From Acidovorax sp. FJL06 (lineage in GTDB: Bacteria > Pseudomonadota > Gammaproteobacteria > Burkholderiales > Burkholderiaceae_C): DNA of 64,000 nt. A program made the translations under genes and the position numbers. Where the stretch lies: NCBI RefSeq assembly GCF_003852545.1, contig NZ_QAJR01000005.1:62001-126000 (forward strand), read 5' to 3'. Of this stretch, positions 1 to 7,502 are shown in pieces; the stretch's first letter is position 1; every line of letters begins with the position of its first letter. The notes under the pieces are model-generated. The model made no database searches. It worked only from the letters and a program-made list of their open reading frames with translations, and was not told the origin of the DNA.

Positions 1-1323
1 GCGCGCCTTGAGTTCTACAACCGCCATGACCTCCTTGCCCCGGCGCACGGCCTCGGACAGCAGGTCCATGAGTTCCGAATCGGCCCCGGTGCGGTAGATG
101 GTCTGCTTGATGACCAGCACCTGCGGGTCGTTCACCGCCTCGCGCAGGAAGGCCAGCAGGCCGTCGAAGCTCTCGAAGGGCTGGTGGATCAGCACGTCCC
201 GCTGCCGCAGCTGCTCCATGATCGACACCCCGGGCTGCAGTTGGCGGGGCCACGACGAACTCCAGGCAGGGAACAGCAACGCAGGGTCGTTGACCAGATC
301 CACCAGCTGCGTGAGCCGCACCAGGTTGACCGGGCCCTGCACGCGGTACAAGGCGGCGGCCGGAAGGCCAAACTGCGCCAGCAAAAAATCCGACAGGAAC
401 TTCGAGCAACCGGCCGACACCTCCAGGCGCACAGCCTGCCCATAGTGGCGGTGCTGCAGCCCTTGGCGCAGGGCGGTGCGCAGGTTGCGCACATCTTCCT
501 CGTCCAGCGCCAGATCGGAATGGCGCGTGACGCGGAACTGCGAGAACTCGGTCACCTCGCGGCCCGGGAAAAGATCCTCCAGGTGCGCGCGGATGATGCT
601 CGACAGGCTGACGAACAGCGCCTCCCTGGGCGCCACCTTCGCGGGCATGCGGATCAGGCGTGGCAGCGCACGCGGCACCTTCACGATGGCAATTTCGTTT
701 TCGCGGCCAAAGGCGTCACGCCCCTTGAGGCGGACGATGAAATTCAGGGATTTGTTGGCAACCTGCGGAAAGGGGTGCGCCGGGTCCAGCCCCACTGGGA
801 TCAGCAGCGGGCGGACTTCGCGCACAAAGTACTCGTGCACCCAGCGCTTTTGCTCGGGTGATCGATCGCCATGGCCCACGATGCGGATGCCATGCTGGGC
901 GAAGGCGGGCACCAGGGCATCGTTGTACAGGGTGTATTGCCGCTCCACCAGGTCGTGGACCTTGGCCGAGAGGGCCTCGAACGAGCCCATGGTGTAGAGC
1001 CCCTTGGTCTCCCCCTTCTTGGCGGCGGTGATGTGGGGTGCCGCGCGCACCTCGAAGAATTCATCCAGGTTGGAGGACACGATGCACAGGTAGCGCAGGC
1101 GCTCCAGCAACGGCACGTCCGTGCGCACCGCCCAGTCGAAGACCCGCTCGTTGAACGCAAGGATGCTGTGGTCGCGGTCCAGGAACATGGGGGGCGGCGC
1201 GCCGTGGTGGAACGCCTCTGGCGAAGGCCCCTGGTCAGGCAACGGCGCCAGGGACATATCTGCCACGGTGTCTGAACGCTCGCGCTGCGCGGAAGCAGCA
1301 TCAATAGGAAGCAAGGGCAACAT
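1..1323 (-). CDS. ppk: polyphosphate kinase 1, N-terminal part (cut by the window edge)
   Basis: Polyphosphate kinase polymerises the gamma-phosphate of ATP into polyphosphate. The first 441 codons are present and the frame is open to base 1. After a variable leader of about 45 residues the protein reads FLDRDHSILAFNERV and then IVSSNLDEFFEVR, the signature N-terminal block of PPK1. The ATG at 1323 is the only start close to that block. The gene lies 39 bp downstream of the agt-like gene on the same strand and has its own Pho-box-type promoter inside that gene's 3' end, so it is probably transcribed both with the lipid genes and on its own under phosphate limitation. The catalytic histidine region lies outside the window. 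Confidence 0.93.
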   Translation of the reverse strand, partial: MLPLLPIDAASAQRERSDTVADMSLAPLPDQGPSPEAFHHGAPPPMFLDRDHSILAFNERVFDWAVRTDVPLLERLRYLCIVSSNLDEFFEVRAAPHITAAKKGETKGLYTMGSFEALSAKVHDLVERQYTLYNDALVPAFAQHGIRIVGHGDRSPEQKRWVHEYFVREVRPLLIPVGLDPAHPFPQVANKSLNFIVRLKGRDAFGRENEIAIVKVPRALPRLIRMPAKVAPREALFVSLSSIIRAHLEDLFPGREVTEFSQFRVTRHSDLALDEEDVRNLRTALRQGLQHRHYGQAVRLEVSAGCSKFLSDFLLAQFGLPAAALYRVQGPVNLVRLTQLVDLVNDPALLFPAWSSSWPRQLQPGVSIMEQLRQRDVLIHQPFESFDGLLAFLREAVNDPQVLVIKQTIYRTGADSELMDLLSEAVRRGKEVMAVVELKAR

Positions 1324-1357
1324 GGATACGCAAACGCGGCAAATGCAGGATGGCTCC

Positions 1358-1403
1358 AGTATTTAACGACCAGATGACAATGATGTGACAGATTTTGTGA
1401 CAG
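1358..1403 (-). promoter_or_regulatory. putative PhoB-dependent promoter of ppk (three direct repeats)
   Basis: Read on the minus strand, three heptamers lie in direct repeat: CTGTCAC (1403-1397), CTGTCAC (1391-1385) and TTGTCAT (1380-1374). The last two are separated by exactly 4 nt, the 7-4-7 arrangement of the enterobacterial Pho box (CTGTCAT N4 CTGTCAT). Ten bases further is AATACT (1363-1358), a reasonable -10. The start codon of ppk is 35 bp beyond that. The boxes sit within the last dozen codons of the upstream glycosyltransferase gene. Confidence 0.62.
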
Positions 1404-2454
1404 CCACAGAACCCGTCACACCCGCGCTGCGGGTGGGCACCAGGTAGCGCAGAAACAACTGTGCGGCCTGGGCCCGGGTGAAATCCAGCGCCCGGCTGCG
1501 CGCTTCAGCGCGCGGAATCGCCAGTGCCTGCTGGCTGGCTGTCAACAGGTTGTCATGCAGCACGCCGCCGCGAGGGGAACGCCCCTGGTGCGCCCCCAAC
1601 ACCTCCATGGGCCCATCCACCGGAAAGGCGGCCACCGGGGTTCCGCAGGCCATGGCCTCCAGCATCACGAGCCCAAACGTTTCCGAGCAGCTGGGGAAAA
1701 CAAAGACATCGGCCGCCGCGTACACCTGCGCCAGGGTCGCGCGGTCCAGAATACCCAGCCAGCGCACCTGCGGGTACTTTGCCTTGAGCCGGGCCTCCAG
1801 CGGCCCGACGCCGCACACCACCTTGGTCCCAGGCATGTCCAGCCGCAAAAAGGCCTCGATGTTCTTTTCGTAGGAAATGCGCCCCACATACAGGGACACA
1901 GGGTGGGCCAGCACACCGGTGAGCGGGCTCGGGCAGGCCTCACCGTGGAACGGGAAGGCCTGGGTGTCCACCCCATGGGTCCATTGGCGCAGATTGCGAA
2001 AGCCCCGCTGCTCCAACATCTGCAACACCCCCTGCGTGGGCACCATCACACCGGACGAAGGCCGGTGGAAATGCCGGAACAGCGCATACCCCCAGGACAG
2101 GGGAACGCGCAACGCCGCATGGAGGATTTCCGGAAACTTGGTATGGAACGCGGTCGTGAACGCCAGCCCGCGCCGAAGGCAATAGCGGCGCCCCGCCCAG
2201 CCCAACGGGCCCTCGGTGGCCAGGTGGATCACGTCAGGTTGCATCGCATCGAGCATCTTGGCCACCAGCCGGCCCGGGCGAACCGCCAGGTCAATGCCCG
2301 CATAGCCTGGGCAGGGCCGGGTGGTGAACTGACCCGGGTGCACCACCTGCACCTCGTGCCCCGCGCCCTCCAGCTCCCGCACCAGTTGCAGCAAGGTGGT
2401 GACCACCCCATTGACCTGGGGCAACCAGGCATCGGTCAGCAAGGCAATTCTCAT
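1363..2454 (-). CDS. GT4-family glycosyltransferase, Agt-like (probable diacylglycerol glycosyltransferase)
   Basis: A 363-residue GT-B enzyme. It opens with MRIALLTDAWLPQVNGV, the acceptor-side start typical of this GT4 subgroup. It carries ATEGPLG and AFHTKFPE in the N-terminal half, and SLYVGRISYEKN followed by the donor-site motif SETFGLVMLEAMACGTPV in the C-terminal half. The ATG at 2454 was chosen because it overlaps the upstream stop in ATGA form; a further upstream start would add 19 residues unlike the family. This subgroup is often annotated as an alpha-mannosyltransferase. Next to a PlcP-like enzyme it matches the Agt type that glycosylates diacylglycerol to replace phospholipids when phosphate is scarce. 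Sugar donor and acceptor are inferred from context only. Confidence 0.82.
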   Translation of the reverse strand: MRIALLTDAWLPQVNGVVTTLLQLVRELEGAGHEVQVVHPGQFTTRPCPGYAGIDLAVRPGRLVAKMLDAMQPDVIHLATEGPLGWAGRRYCLRRGLAFTTAFHTKFPEILHAALRVPLSWGYALFRHFHRPSSGVMVPTQGVLQMLEQRGFRNLRQWTHGVDTQAFPFHGEACPSPLTGVLAHPVSLYVGRISYEKNIEAFLRLDMPGTKVVCGVGPLEARLKAKYPQVRWLGILDRATLAQVYAAADVFVFPSCSETFGLVMLEAMACGTPVAAFPVDGPMEVLGAHQGRSPRGGVLHDNLLTASQQALAIPRAEARSRALDFTRAQAAQLFLRYLVPTRSAGVTGSVAVTKSVTSLSSGR

Positions 2455-3323
2455 GCGGCGACTCCGGCTTTTGCAGGGGATATTGTGGTGTGCACGGGCG
2501 CAGCGGGCCACTGCAGCAGTTCAAGCCGGCCGTCCAGGTGCTCGACCAGCGCGGTGTGGCTTTCCACCCAATCGCCGTCGTTGCAGTACAGCGTGCCGCC
2601 GATCTCCCGCATCTCGGCCCGGTGGATATGGCCGCACACCACGCCGTCGTGGCCACGGCGGCGCGCCTCTGCAGCGACAGCCACCTCAAAATCGGTCACG
2701 TAGTTGAGGGCCTTCTTCACCTTGCCCTTGAGATAGGCCGACAGCGACCAGTAGGGCAGGCCCATGCGCGCACGCAGGGTGTTGAGGTGGCGATTGAGCT
2801 TGAGCGTGAACTCATACAGGTTGTCACCCAGGTACGCGAGCCACTTGGCGCACTGGATGACGCCGTCAAAATGGTCCCCGTGCGTGACCCAGAGGCTGCG
2901 GCCATCGGCCGTGATGTGCACCGCTTCGGCCACCACCTCGATGCCGCCAAACGAATGGCCCACAAACGCCCGGGCAAACTCGTCGTGGTTGCCCGGCACA
3001 AACACCACCCGGCACCCCTTGCGCGCACGGCGCAGCAGCTTCTGCACCACGTCGTTGTGGGCCTGGGGCCAGAACCATCTGCGCCGCAGCTGCCAGCCAT
3101 CCACGATGTCGCCCACCAGGTACAGGTGGTCGCTGGGGTGGTGCTTGAGAAAGTCCAGCAAGGCAACGGCCTGGCATCCGGGCGTGCCCAGGTGCAGATC
3201 CGAAATGAACACCGCGCGGTACCGGCGCGGCCCGCCAGCGGGCAGGAGGGTGTCGGACCCGGCGCCGTCCGGCCCCAGGGGCTCATGCAGCCAGGGGCCG
3301 AGTGCGTCGAACGCGGCGCGCAT
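2451..3323 (-). CDS. calcineurin-like phosphodiesterase, PlcP-like phospholipase C (LpxH superfamily)
   Basis: A 290-residue metallophosphoesterase. It shows all the metal-binding motifs in order: SDLHLG (41-46), GDIVDG (71-76), GNHDE (111-115), HGDHFD (about 149) and GHIH (about 233). Such proteins are commonly labelled UDP-2,3-diacylglucosamine hydrolase. The blocks WFWPQAHNDVVQKLLR, YWSLS and NYV-DFE instead match what I recall of the rhizobial PlcP group, which cleaves phospholipids to diacylglycerol. The ATG shares one base with the olsB stop (TGATG) and the stop overlaps the agt start by 4 bp, so the three genes should be translationally coupled. Product DAG would feed the next gene. 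A true LpxH role is the alternative. Confidence 0.8.
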   Translation of the reverse strand: MRAAFDALGPWLHEPLGPDGAGSDTLLPAGGPRRYRAVFISDLHLGTPGCQAVALLDFLKHHPSDHLYLVGDIVDGWQLRRRWFWPQAHNDVVQKLLRRARKGCRVVFVPGNHDEFARAFVGHSFGGIEVVAEAVHITADGRSLWVTHGDHFDGVIQCAKWLAYLGDNLYEFTLKLNRHLNTLRARMGLPYWSLSAYLKGKVKKALNYVTDFEVAVAAEARRRGHDGVVCGHIHRAEMREIGGTLYCNDGDWVESHTALVEHLDGRLELLQWPAAPVHTTISPAKAGVAA

Positions 3324-4159
3324 CAGGCCCCCAGGAAGTGCTTGCGATAGCGGGGGTGCAGGTCTGCTAGGCGCATCAGCATGGGCAGGTCTGCGGTGTT
3401 GAAATCGGGGTCCCAGGCGGGAGCGCCCAGCACGCGCGCGCCCAGGCGCAGGTAGCCTTTGATCAGGGCCGGCGGCTCCACCGCAATGGAGCCATCCAGG
3501 TGCTCCACCGGCAGGGGCAGGCGCGGCAGCACATGGTATTCAATCGGCGCAAGATGGGTCTTGCGCACCTGCTGCCAGATGCTGGCTGCAGCATCGCCAC
3601 TGACCACCCCGTTGTGCAGCATCGGGATGCTGGCGCAGCCAATCATGGTGTCGAGCTGGTTGCGCACCATGAAGTCCGCCAGTGCGCTCCACAGCGCCAT
3701 GATCACCCCCCCATGGCGGTGGTCGGGATGCACACAGCTGCGGCCCAGCTCCACCATGCGGGGGCGCAGGGTGCGCAGGCGCGTCAGGTCGAATTCGGTA
3801 TCGCTGTAAGTGCCGCCCACCCGCTTGGCCTGTGCAGGCGTGAGCACCCGGTAAGTCCCAATGACTTGTTGGCTCTGGGCATCGCGCACCAGGAGGTGCT
3901 CACAATAGTCGTCGAACAGGTCCACGTCGTGGCAGGGGATGGGGGTCGTCAATCGAGCGCCCATCTCTGCCGCAAACACATCGAACCGCAGCCGCTGTGC
4001 CTCCCGCACTTCATCCAGGTGCCGCGCCCACGCCACCTGGATCGCGCCGCGCTCCGGGCCGGGCTTTGCAGCCCCGGGCACGGCCGCAGGGCGGTGGGGA
4101 GTGCCTGCGGCAATCGCATCGGGGGCGGGGGGCAGCGTCAGGTTGGGCAGTTCATTCAT
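3323..4159 (-). CDS. olsB: L-ornithine N(alpha)-acyltransferase (OlsB-type GNAT)
   Basis: This enzyme transfers a 3-hydroxyacyl group to ornithine, the first step of phosphorus-free ornithine lipid synthesis. The 278-residue protein has the OlsB-type acyltransferase fold, with RLRFDVFAAEMGARL near residue 55, then DYCEHLLVRD, VIGTYRVL and VELGRSCVHPDHR. The ATG at 4159 was chosen over upstream starts because MNELPNL gives a short, low-complexity leader before the conserved region. The gene is first in a tight olsB-plcP-agt run and divergent from a GGDEF-EAL gene. A Pho-box-like site lies about 120 bp upstream. The second enzyme, OlsA, is not in the window. Confidence 0.87.
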   Translation of the reverse strand: MNELPNLTLPPAPDAIAAGTPHRPAAVPGAAKPGPERGAIQVAWARHLDEVREAQRLRFDVFAAEMGARLTTPIPCHDVDLFDDYCEHLLVRDAQSQQVIGTYRVLTPAQAKRVGGTYSDTEFDLTRLRTLRPRMVELGRSCVHPDHRHGGVIMALWSALADFMVRNQLDTMIGCASIPMLHNGVVSGDAAASIWQQVRKTHLAPIEYHVLPRLPLPVEHLDGSIAVEPPALIKGYLRLGARVLGAPAWDPDFNTADLPMLMRLADLHPRYRKHFLGA

Positions 4160-4216
4160 GGTGCAGCGTCTCTTTCTGTGAGGACGGGGCTGGCTGAAAA
4201 CTCCAGCCACTCAGAC

Positions 4217-4237
4217 CCAGGGAATCCATTTCCCTGG
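4217..4237. repeat. perfect inverted repeat in the olsB / GGDEF-EAL divergent region
   Basis: Two 8-bp arms, CCAGGGAA and TTCCCTGG, are separated by 5 nt. The element lies between the divergent start codons, in the transcribed leader of olsB if transcription starts near the Pho-like site. It could be an operator or an mRNA hairpin. No poly-T follows, so it is not a terminator. Confidence 0.5.
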
Positions 4238-4280
4238 CCCGAAGTGTGGAATTGGAAAGTGACGCCGCCGTGTCGAAGGC

Positions 4281-4298
4281 ATGTCAGGGCCATGACAA
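4281..4298 (-). promoter_or_regulatory. weak Pho-box-like site upstream of olsB
   Basis: On the minus strand the site reads TTGTCAT-GGCC-CTGACAT. The spacing is the 7-4-7 of a Pho box, with one mismatch to CTGTCAT in each half. The same bases also form an inverted repeat (TGTCA N6 TGACA), and no good -10 follows at the expected distance. The call leans on the phosphate-related genes downstream and on the better Pho box before ppk. Confidence 0.35.
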
Positions 4299-4366
4299 GA
4301 AAGCCCTCGCGCTGCCGGGTTCCCTGCGGCCTGCCCGCCTGCATAATTGGTCCAGGAAACCGCACC

Positions 4367-7318
4367 GTGTCCGCACCCGCCCTCACCTCCTCCCGCCGCC
4401 CCACGACCGCCTTTTTGGCGGTGTTTGTCCTGGCGGCGATCTGCGCAGGCGCGCTGATCTGGACCCTGGAGCGCCAGGAACGCGCTCAGCAGCGCACCCA
4501 GGCCGCAGACATGGCAGGCGATCACGTGCAGGCGCTGCAGCGCGCCATAGAACTGGCCCTCTCTGCCAACAACGCCCTCGTGGCACTGGTCCGGCAAGGG
4601 CAAGGCAACGTCACCCAGTTCGAAGAGGTAGGCACCCAAATGCTGCCGTTCTATCCCGGCATTGCGGCCATGGGCCTCTCGCCCGGGGGGGTCGTCCGGC
4701 AGGTGGTGCCCCGGCGGGGCAACGAGAACCTGATCGGCTTCGACCAGCTCCAGGACCCCCGGCAAAGCGCCGAGTCGATCCGCGCGCGGGACACGGGCCT
4801 GCTCACGCTGGCCGGCCCGATCGAGCTGGTGCAGGGGGGGCTCGGGGTGGTGGGCCGCCAGCCCGTGTATCTGGACGACGAGCAAGGCCAGCGCAGCTTC
4901 TGGGGCTTCACCTACGTCACCATCCGCCTGCCCGAAGTGCTGGCCGCCACCCGCTTGCCGCAGCTCACCGAGCGCGGCTACCGCTATCGGCTGTGGCGCG
5001 TGCGGCCCGACACCGGTGAAGAGCAGACCATCACGGCCTCCAGCCCGCCACCCGGCAGCGACGCCGTGGGCCGCTCGCTGACCTTGCCCAACGGGCAATG
5101 GACCCTGAGCCTGGAACCCGCCAGCGGCTGGGGTGCCCCGGCCGTACTCGCCCTGCGCGGCGCCCTGGGCCTGCTGTTTGCACTGCTGATGGCCTACCTG
5201 GCCCGCCTGCTTGTGGCCCTGAAGGCCCACGAACGCGGGCTCGCCTTCCAGGTGGCCGAGCGCACCACGGAAATCGAGGCCACCCAACAGCAGCTGCGGG
5301 CCACCATCGATGCCATACCCGACCCCCTGTTCGAGCTGGACCAGGAGGGCCGCTACTACAGCGTGCACAGCCAGCGCGCCGAACTGCTGACCATGCCTGC
5401 CGACCAGTTGATCGGACGCAATGTGACCGATGTGCTGCCCGCCCTGGCGGCGCTGTCGGTCATGGATGTTCTGACGGAAGCCCAGGGGCAGGGCTGGTCC
5501 ACAGGGCGGCAGATCATGCTGGACCTGCCCGGCCTCGGGACCACCTGGTTCGAATTGTCAGCGGCCCGCAAACCCGGCCCGGAAGGCGCCGCGCCCCGCT
5601 TCATCCTGCTGTCCCGCGACATCACGGAGCGCAAGCGCTCTCAGGAGCAGCTGCAGCTGACCGCCCAGGTGTTCGACCAAAGCAGCGAAGCCATCGTGAT
5701 CGCGGATGCGTCCCACACCATCGTGCGCATCAACCGGGCCTTCACGCGCATCACGGGGTATTCCGAATCCGAGGCCGTGGGCCAATCCGTGCGCCTGCTC
5801 ACCGTGGCCGAGTCCACCCAGGACTTCAGCGCCGACACCGTCTACGCCCGCCTCACCCAGGAAGGGCATTGGGAGGGCGAGGCCTGGGGCCGCCGCAAGG
5901 ATGGCTCCACCTATCCGCAATGGCTGTCCGTGAGCAGCGTGCGCGATGGCAATGGGAGCGCCACCCATTCCATCACGCTGTTCCACGACATCACCGTGCA
6001 GCGCGAGGCGCAGGACCGCATCCAGCGCCTGGCGCACTTCGACCCCCTGACCAGCCTGCCCAACCGCGCCCTGCTGGCCGAGCGGGCCCGGCAGCACATC
6101 AGCGACGAGCAGGCCAAGGGCGGCACGCTGGCGATGCTGTTCCTGGACCTGGACCACTTCAAGAATGTGAACGACTCGCTGGGCCACCGCATTGGCGACA
6201 TCCTGCTGGTAGCTGTCGCGCGCCGGCTGCAGTCCCTGCTCAGCGCCCAGGACACCGTTTCGCGCCTGGGCGGGGACGAGTTTCTGCTGCTGCTGCCCTC
6301 GGCCTCCGCAGCCCATGCGGCCGAGGTGGCCACCCGGCTGCTGGCCGCCGTGGCCCAACCCTTCCAGATCGACCCCTACGAGCTGACCACCACCTTGTCC
6401 GTGGGCATTGCGATGTACCCGGCCGACGGCGACTCCTTCGACACGCTGTACCAGCGCGCGGATGCCGCCATGTACCGGGCCAAGCAAGGTGGGCGCAATC
6501 GGTATGGCTTCTTCACGGCCGACCTGGAAGCGCGCACGGCCCGCGCCCTGCAGATCGAAAACGCGCTGCGCCGCGCCCTGGAGCGCAACCAGTTCGAACT
6601 GCACTACCAACCGCAGGTGTCGCTCACCACACGCCAGGTCGTCGGCGCCGAAGCCTTGCTGCGGTGGCGCCATCCTGAGCTGGGCATGGTGTCCCCTGCA
6701 GAGTTCGTCCCCGTGGCAGAAAGCAGCGGCATGATTGTGGCCATCGGCGAGTGGGTGCTCCACACCGCCGTGAACGACGCCAAGCGGTGGCTGGACCTGC
6801 AGCTGCCCCTGCGGGCCATATCGGTCAACCTCTCTGCGGTGCAGTTCCGCCACCCGCAGCTTCCCGAAATGGTGACGCGCTGCCTGCAGCAGGCAGGACT
6901 GCCGGCACGCCGACTCGAACTCGAGCTGACCGAGGGCGCAGCAGTGGACGACCCCGCAGCCGCGCTGGCCATGATGGACCAACTGCATGAGCGGGGGGTG
7001 CGTCTGTCGATGGACGACTTTGGCACCGGTTACTCTTCGCTGAGCTACCTCAAGCGCTTTCAGATCTACAAACTGAAAATCGACCAGTCGTTTGTGCGCG
7101 ACCTGGACGAAGACGCCAATGACCGCGCCATCGTGAGCGCCATCATCCGCATGGCGCAGGCGCTGGGCATGCAGACCACGGCCGAAGGGGTGGAAACCGC
7201 GGGCCAGCTCGCATTCCTGCGGGAACAAGGCTGCGATGAAGGCCAGGGCTACTACTTCAGCCGCCCCCTGCCCGCAGACGCGTTCGAGGCCTATCTGCGC
7301 GCATACCACAGCGGCTAA
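4367..7318 (+). CDS. CHASE-PAS-PAS-GGDEF-EAL membrane c-di-GMP signalling protein
   Basis: A 983-residue sensor. A membrane segment near residues 15-32 is followed by a periplasmic CHASE-type domain (about 40-240) with a second membrane segment near 270-290. Two PAS domains follow (about 325-440 and 450-560), then GGDEF (motif 635-639, RLGGDEF intact) and EAL (motif 762-764, then LELTE, DDFGTGYSSL and KIDQSFV). Both catalytic domains look competent, so it could make or degrade c-di-GMP. The RxxD inhibitory site before GGDEF reads SAQD, so product inhibition is probably lost. The GTG at 4367 was chosen because AGGAAA lies 7 nt upstream; the frame stays open far upstream through shadow sequence. 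It is divergent from olsB and followed by a paralogue. Confidence 0.9.
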   Translation: MSAPALTSSRRPTTAFLAVFVLAAICAGALIWTLERQERAQQRTQAADMAGDHVQALQRAIELALSANNALVALVRQGQGNVTQFEEVGTQMLPFYPGIAAMGLSPGGVVRQVVPRRGNENLIGFDQLQDPRQSAESIRARDTGLLTLAGPIELVQGGLGVVGRQPVYLDDEQGQRSFWGFTYVTIRLPEVLAATRLPQLTERGYRYRLWRVRPDTGEEQTITASSPPPGSDAVGRSLTLPNGQWTLSLEPASGWGAPAVLALRGALGLLFALLMAYLARLLVALKAHERGLAFQVAERTTEIEATQQQLRATIDAIPDPLFELDQEGRYYSVHSQRAELLTMPADQLIGRNVTDVLPALAALSVMDVLTEAQGQGWSTGRQIMLDLPGLGTTWFELSAARKPGPEGAAPRFILLSRDITERKRSQEQLQLTAQVFDQSSEAIVIADASHTIVRINRAFTRITGYSESEAVGQSVRLLTVAESTQDFSADTVYARLTQEGHWEGEAWGRRKDGSTYPQWLSVSSVRDGNGSATHSITLFHDITVQREAQDRIQRLAHFDPLTSLPNRALLAERARQHISDEQAKGGTLAMLFLDLDHFKNVNDSLGHRIGDILLVAVARRLQSLLSAQDTVSRLGGDEFLLLLPSASAAHAAEVATRLLAAVAQPFQIDPYELTTTLSVGIAMYPADGDSFDTLYQRADAAMYRAKQGGRNRYGFFTADLEARTARALQIENALRRALERNQFELHYQPQVSLTTRQVVGAEALLRWRHPELGMVSPAEFVPVAESSGMIVAIGEWVLHTAVNDAKRWLDLQLPLRAISVNLSAVQFRHPQLPEMVTRCLQQAGLPARRLELELTEGAAVDDPAAALAMMDQLHERGVRLSMDDFGTGYSSLSYLKRFQIYKLKIDQSFVRDLDEDANDRAIVSAIIRMAQALGMQTTAEGVETAGQLAFLREQGCDEGQGYYFSRPLPADAFEAYLRAYHSG

Positions 7319-7502
7319 AGCACCGGCCACAAGGCTTTTGGTGATGGGGCGCCTCCGTGCAGCGCCCCGCTGCACCTGGCACAGCACCGTTGGCAACGCA
7401 TCCGCTCCTGCGGCATACCCGCAGTGGGGTTGTAAGCCGGCACTGCTACACTTTGGTACAAATCATTGAGGCCGTCTGGCCCTGCCGCCCGAACTGGTCT
7501 CT

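Noticed and set aside
5558-7396. Long minus-strand frames opposite the GGDEF-EAL genes, also 7446-9401
   Set aside because: Mirror frames of the duplicated signalling genes. Their similarity to each other only reflects the duplication.
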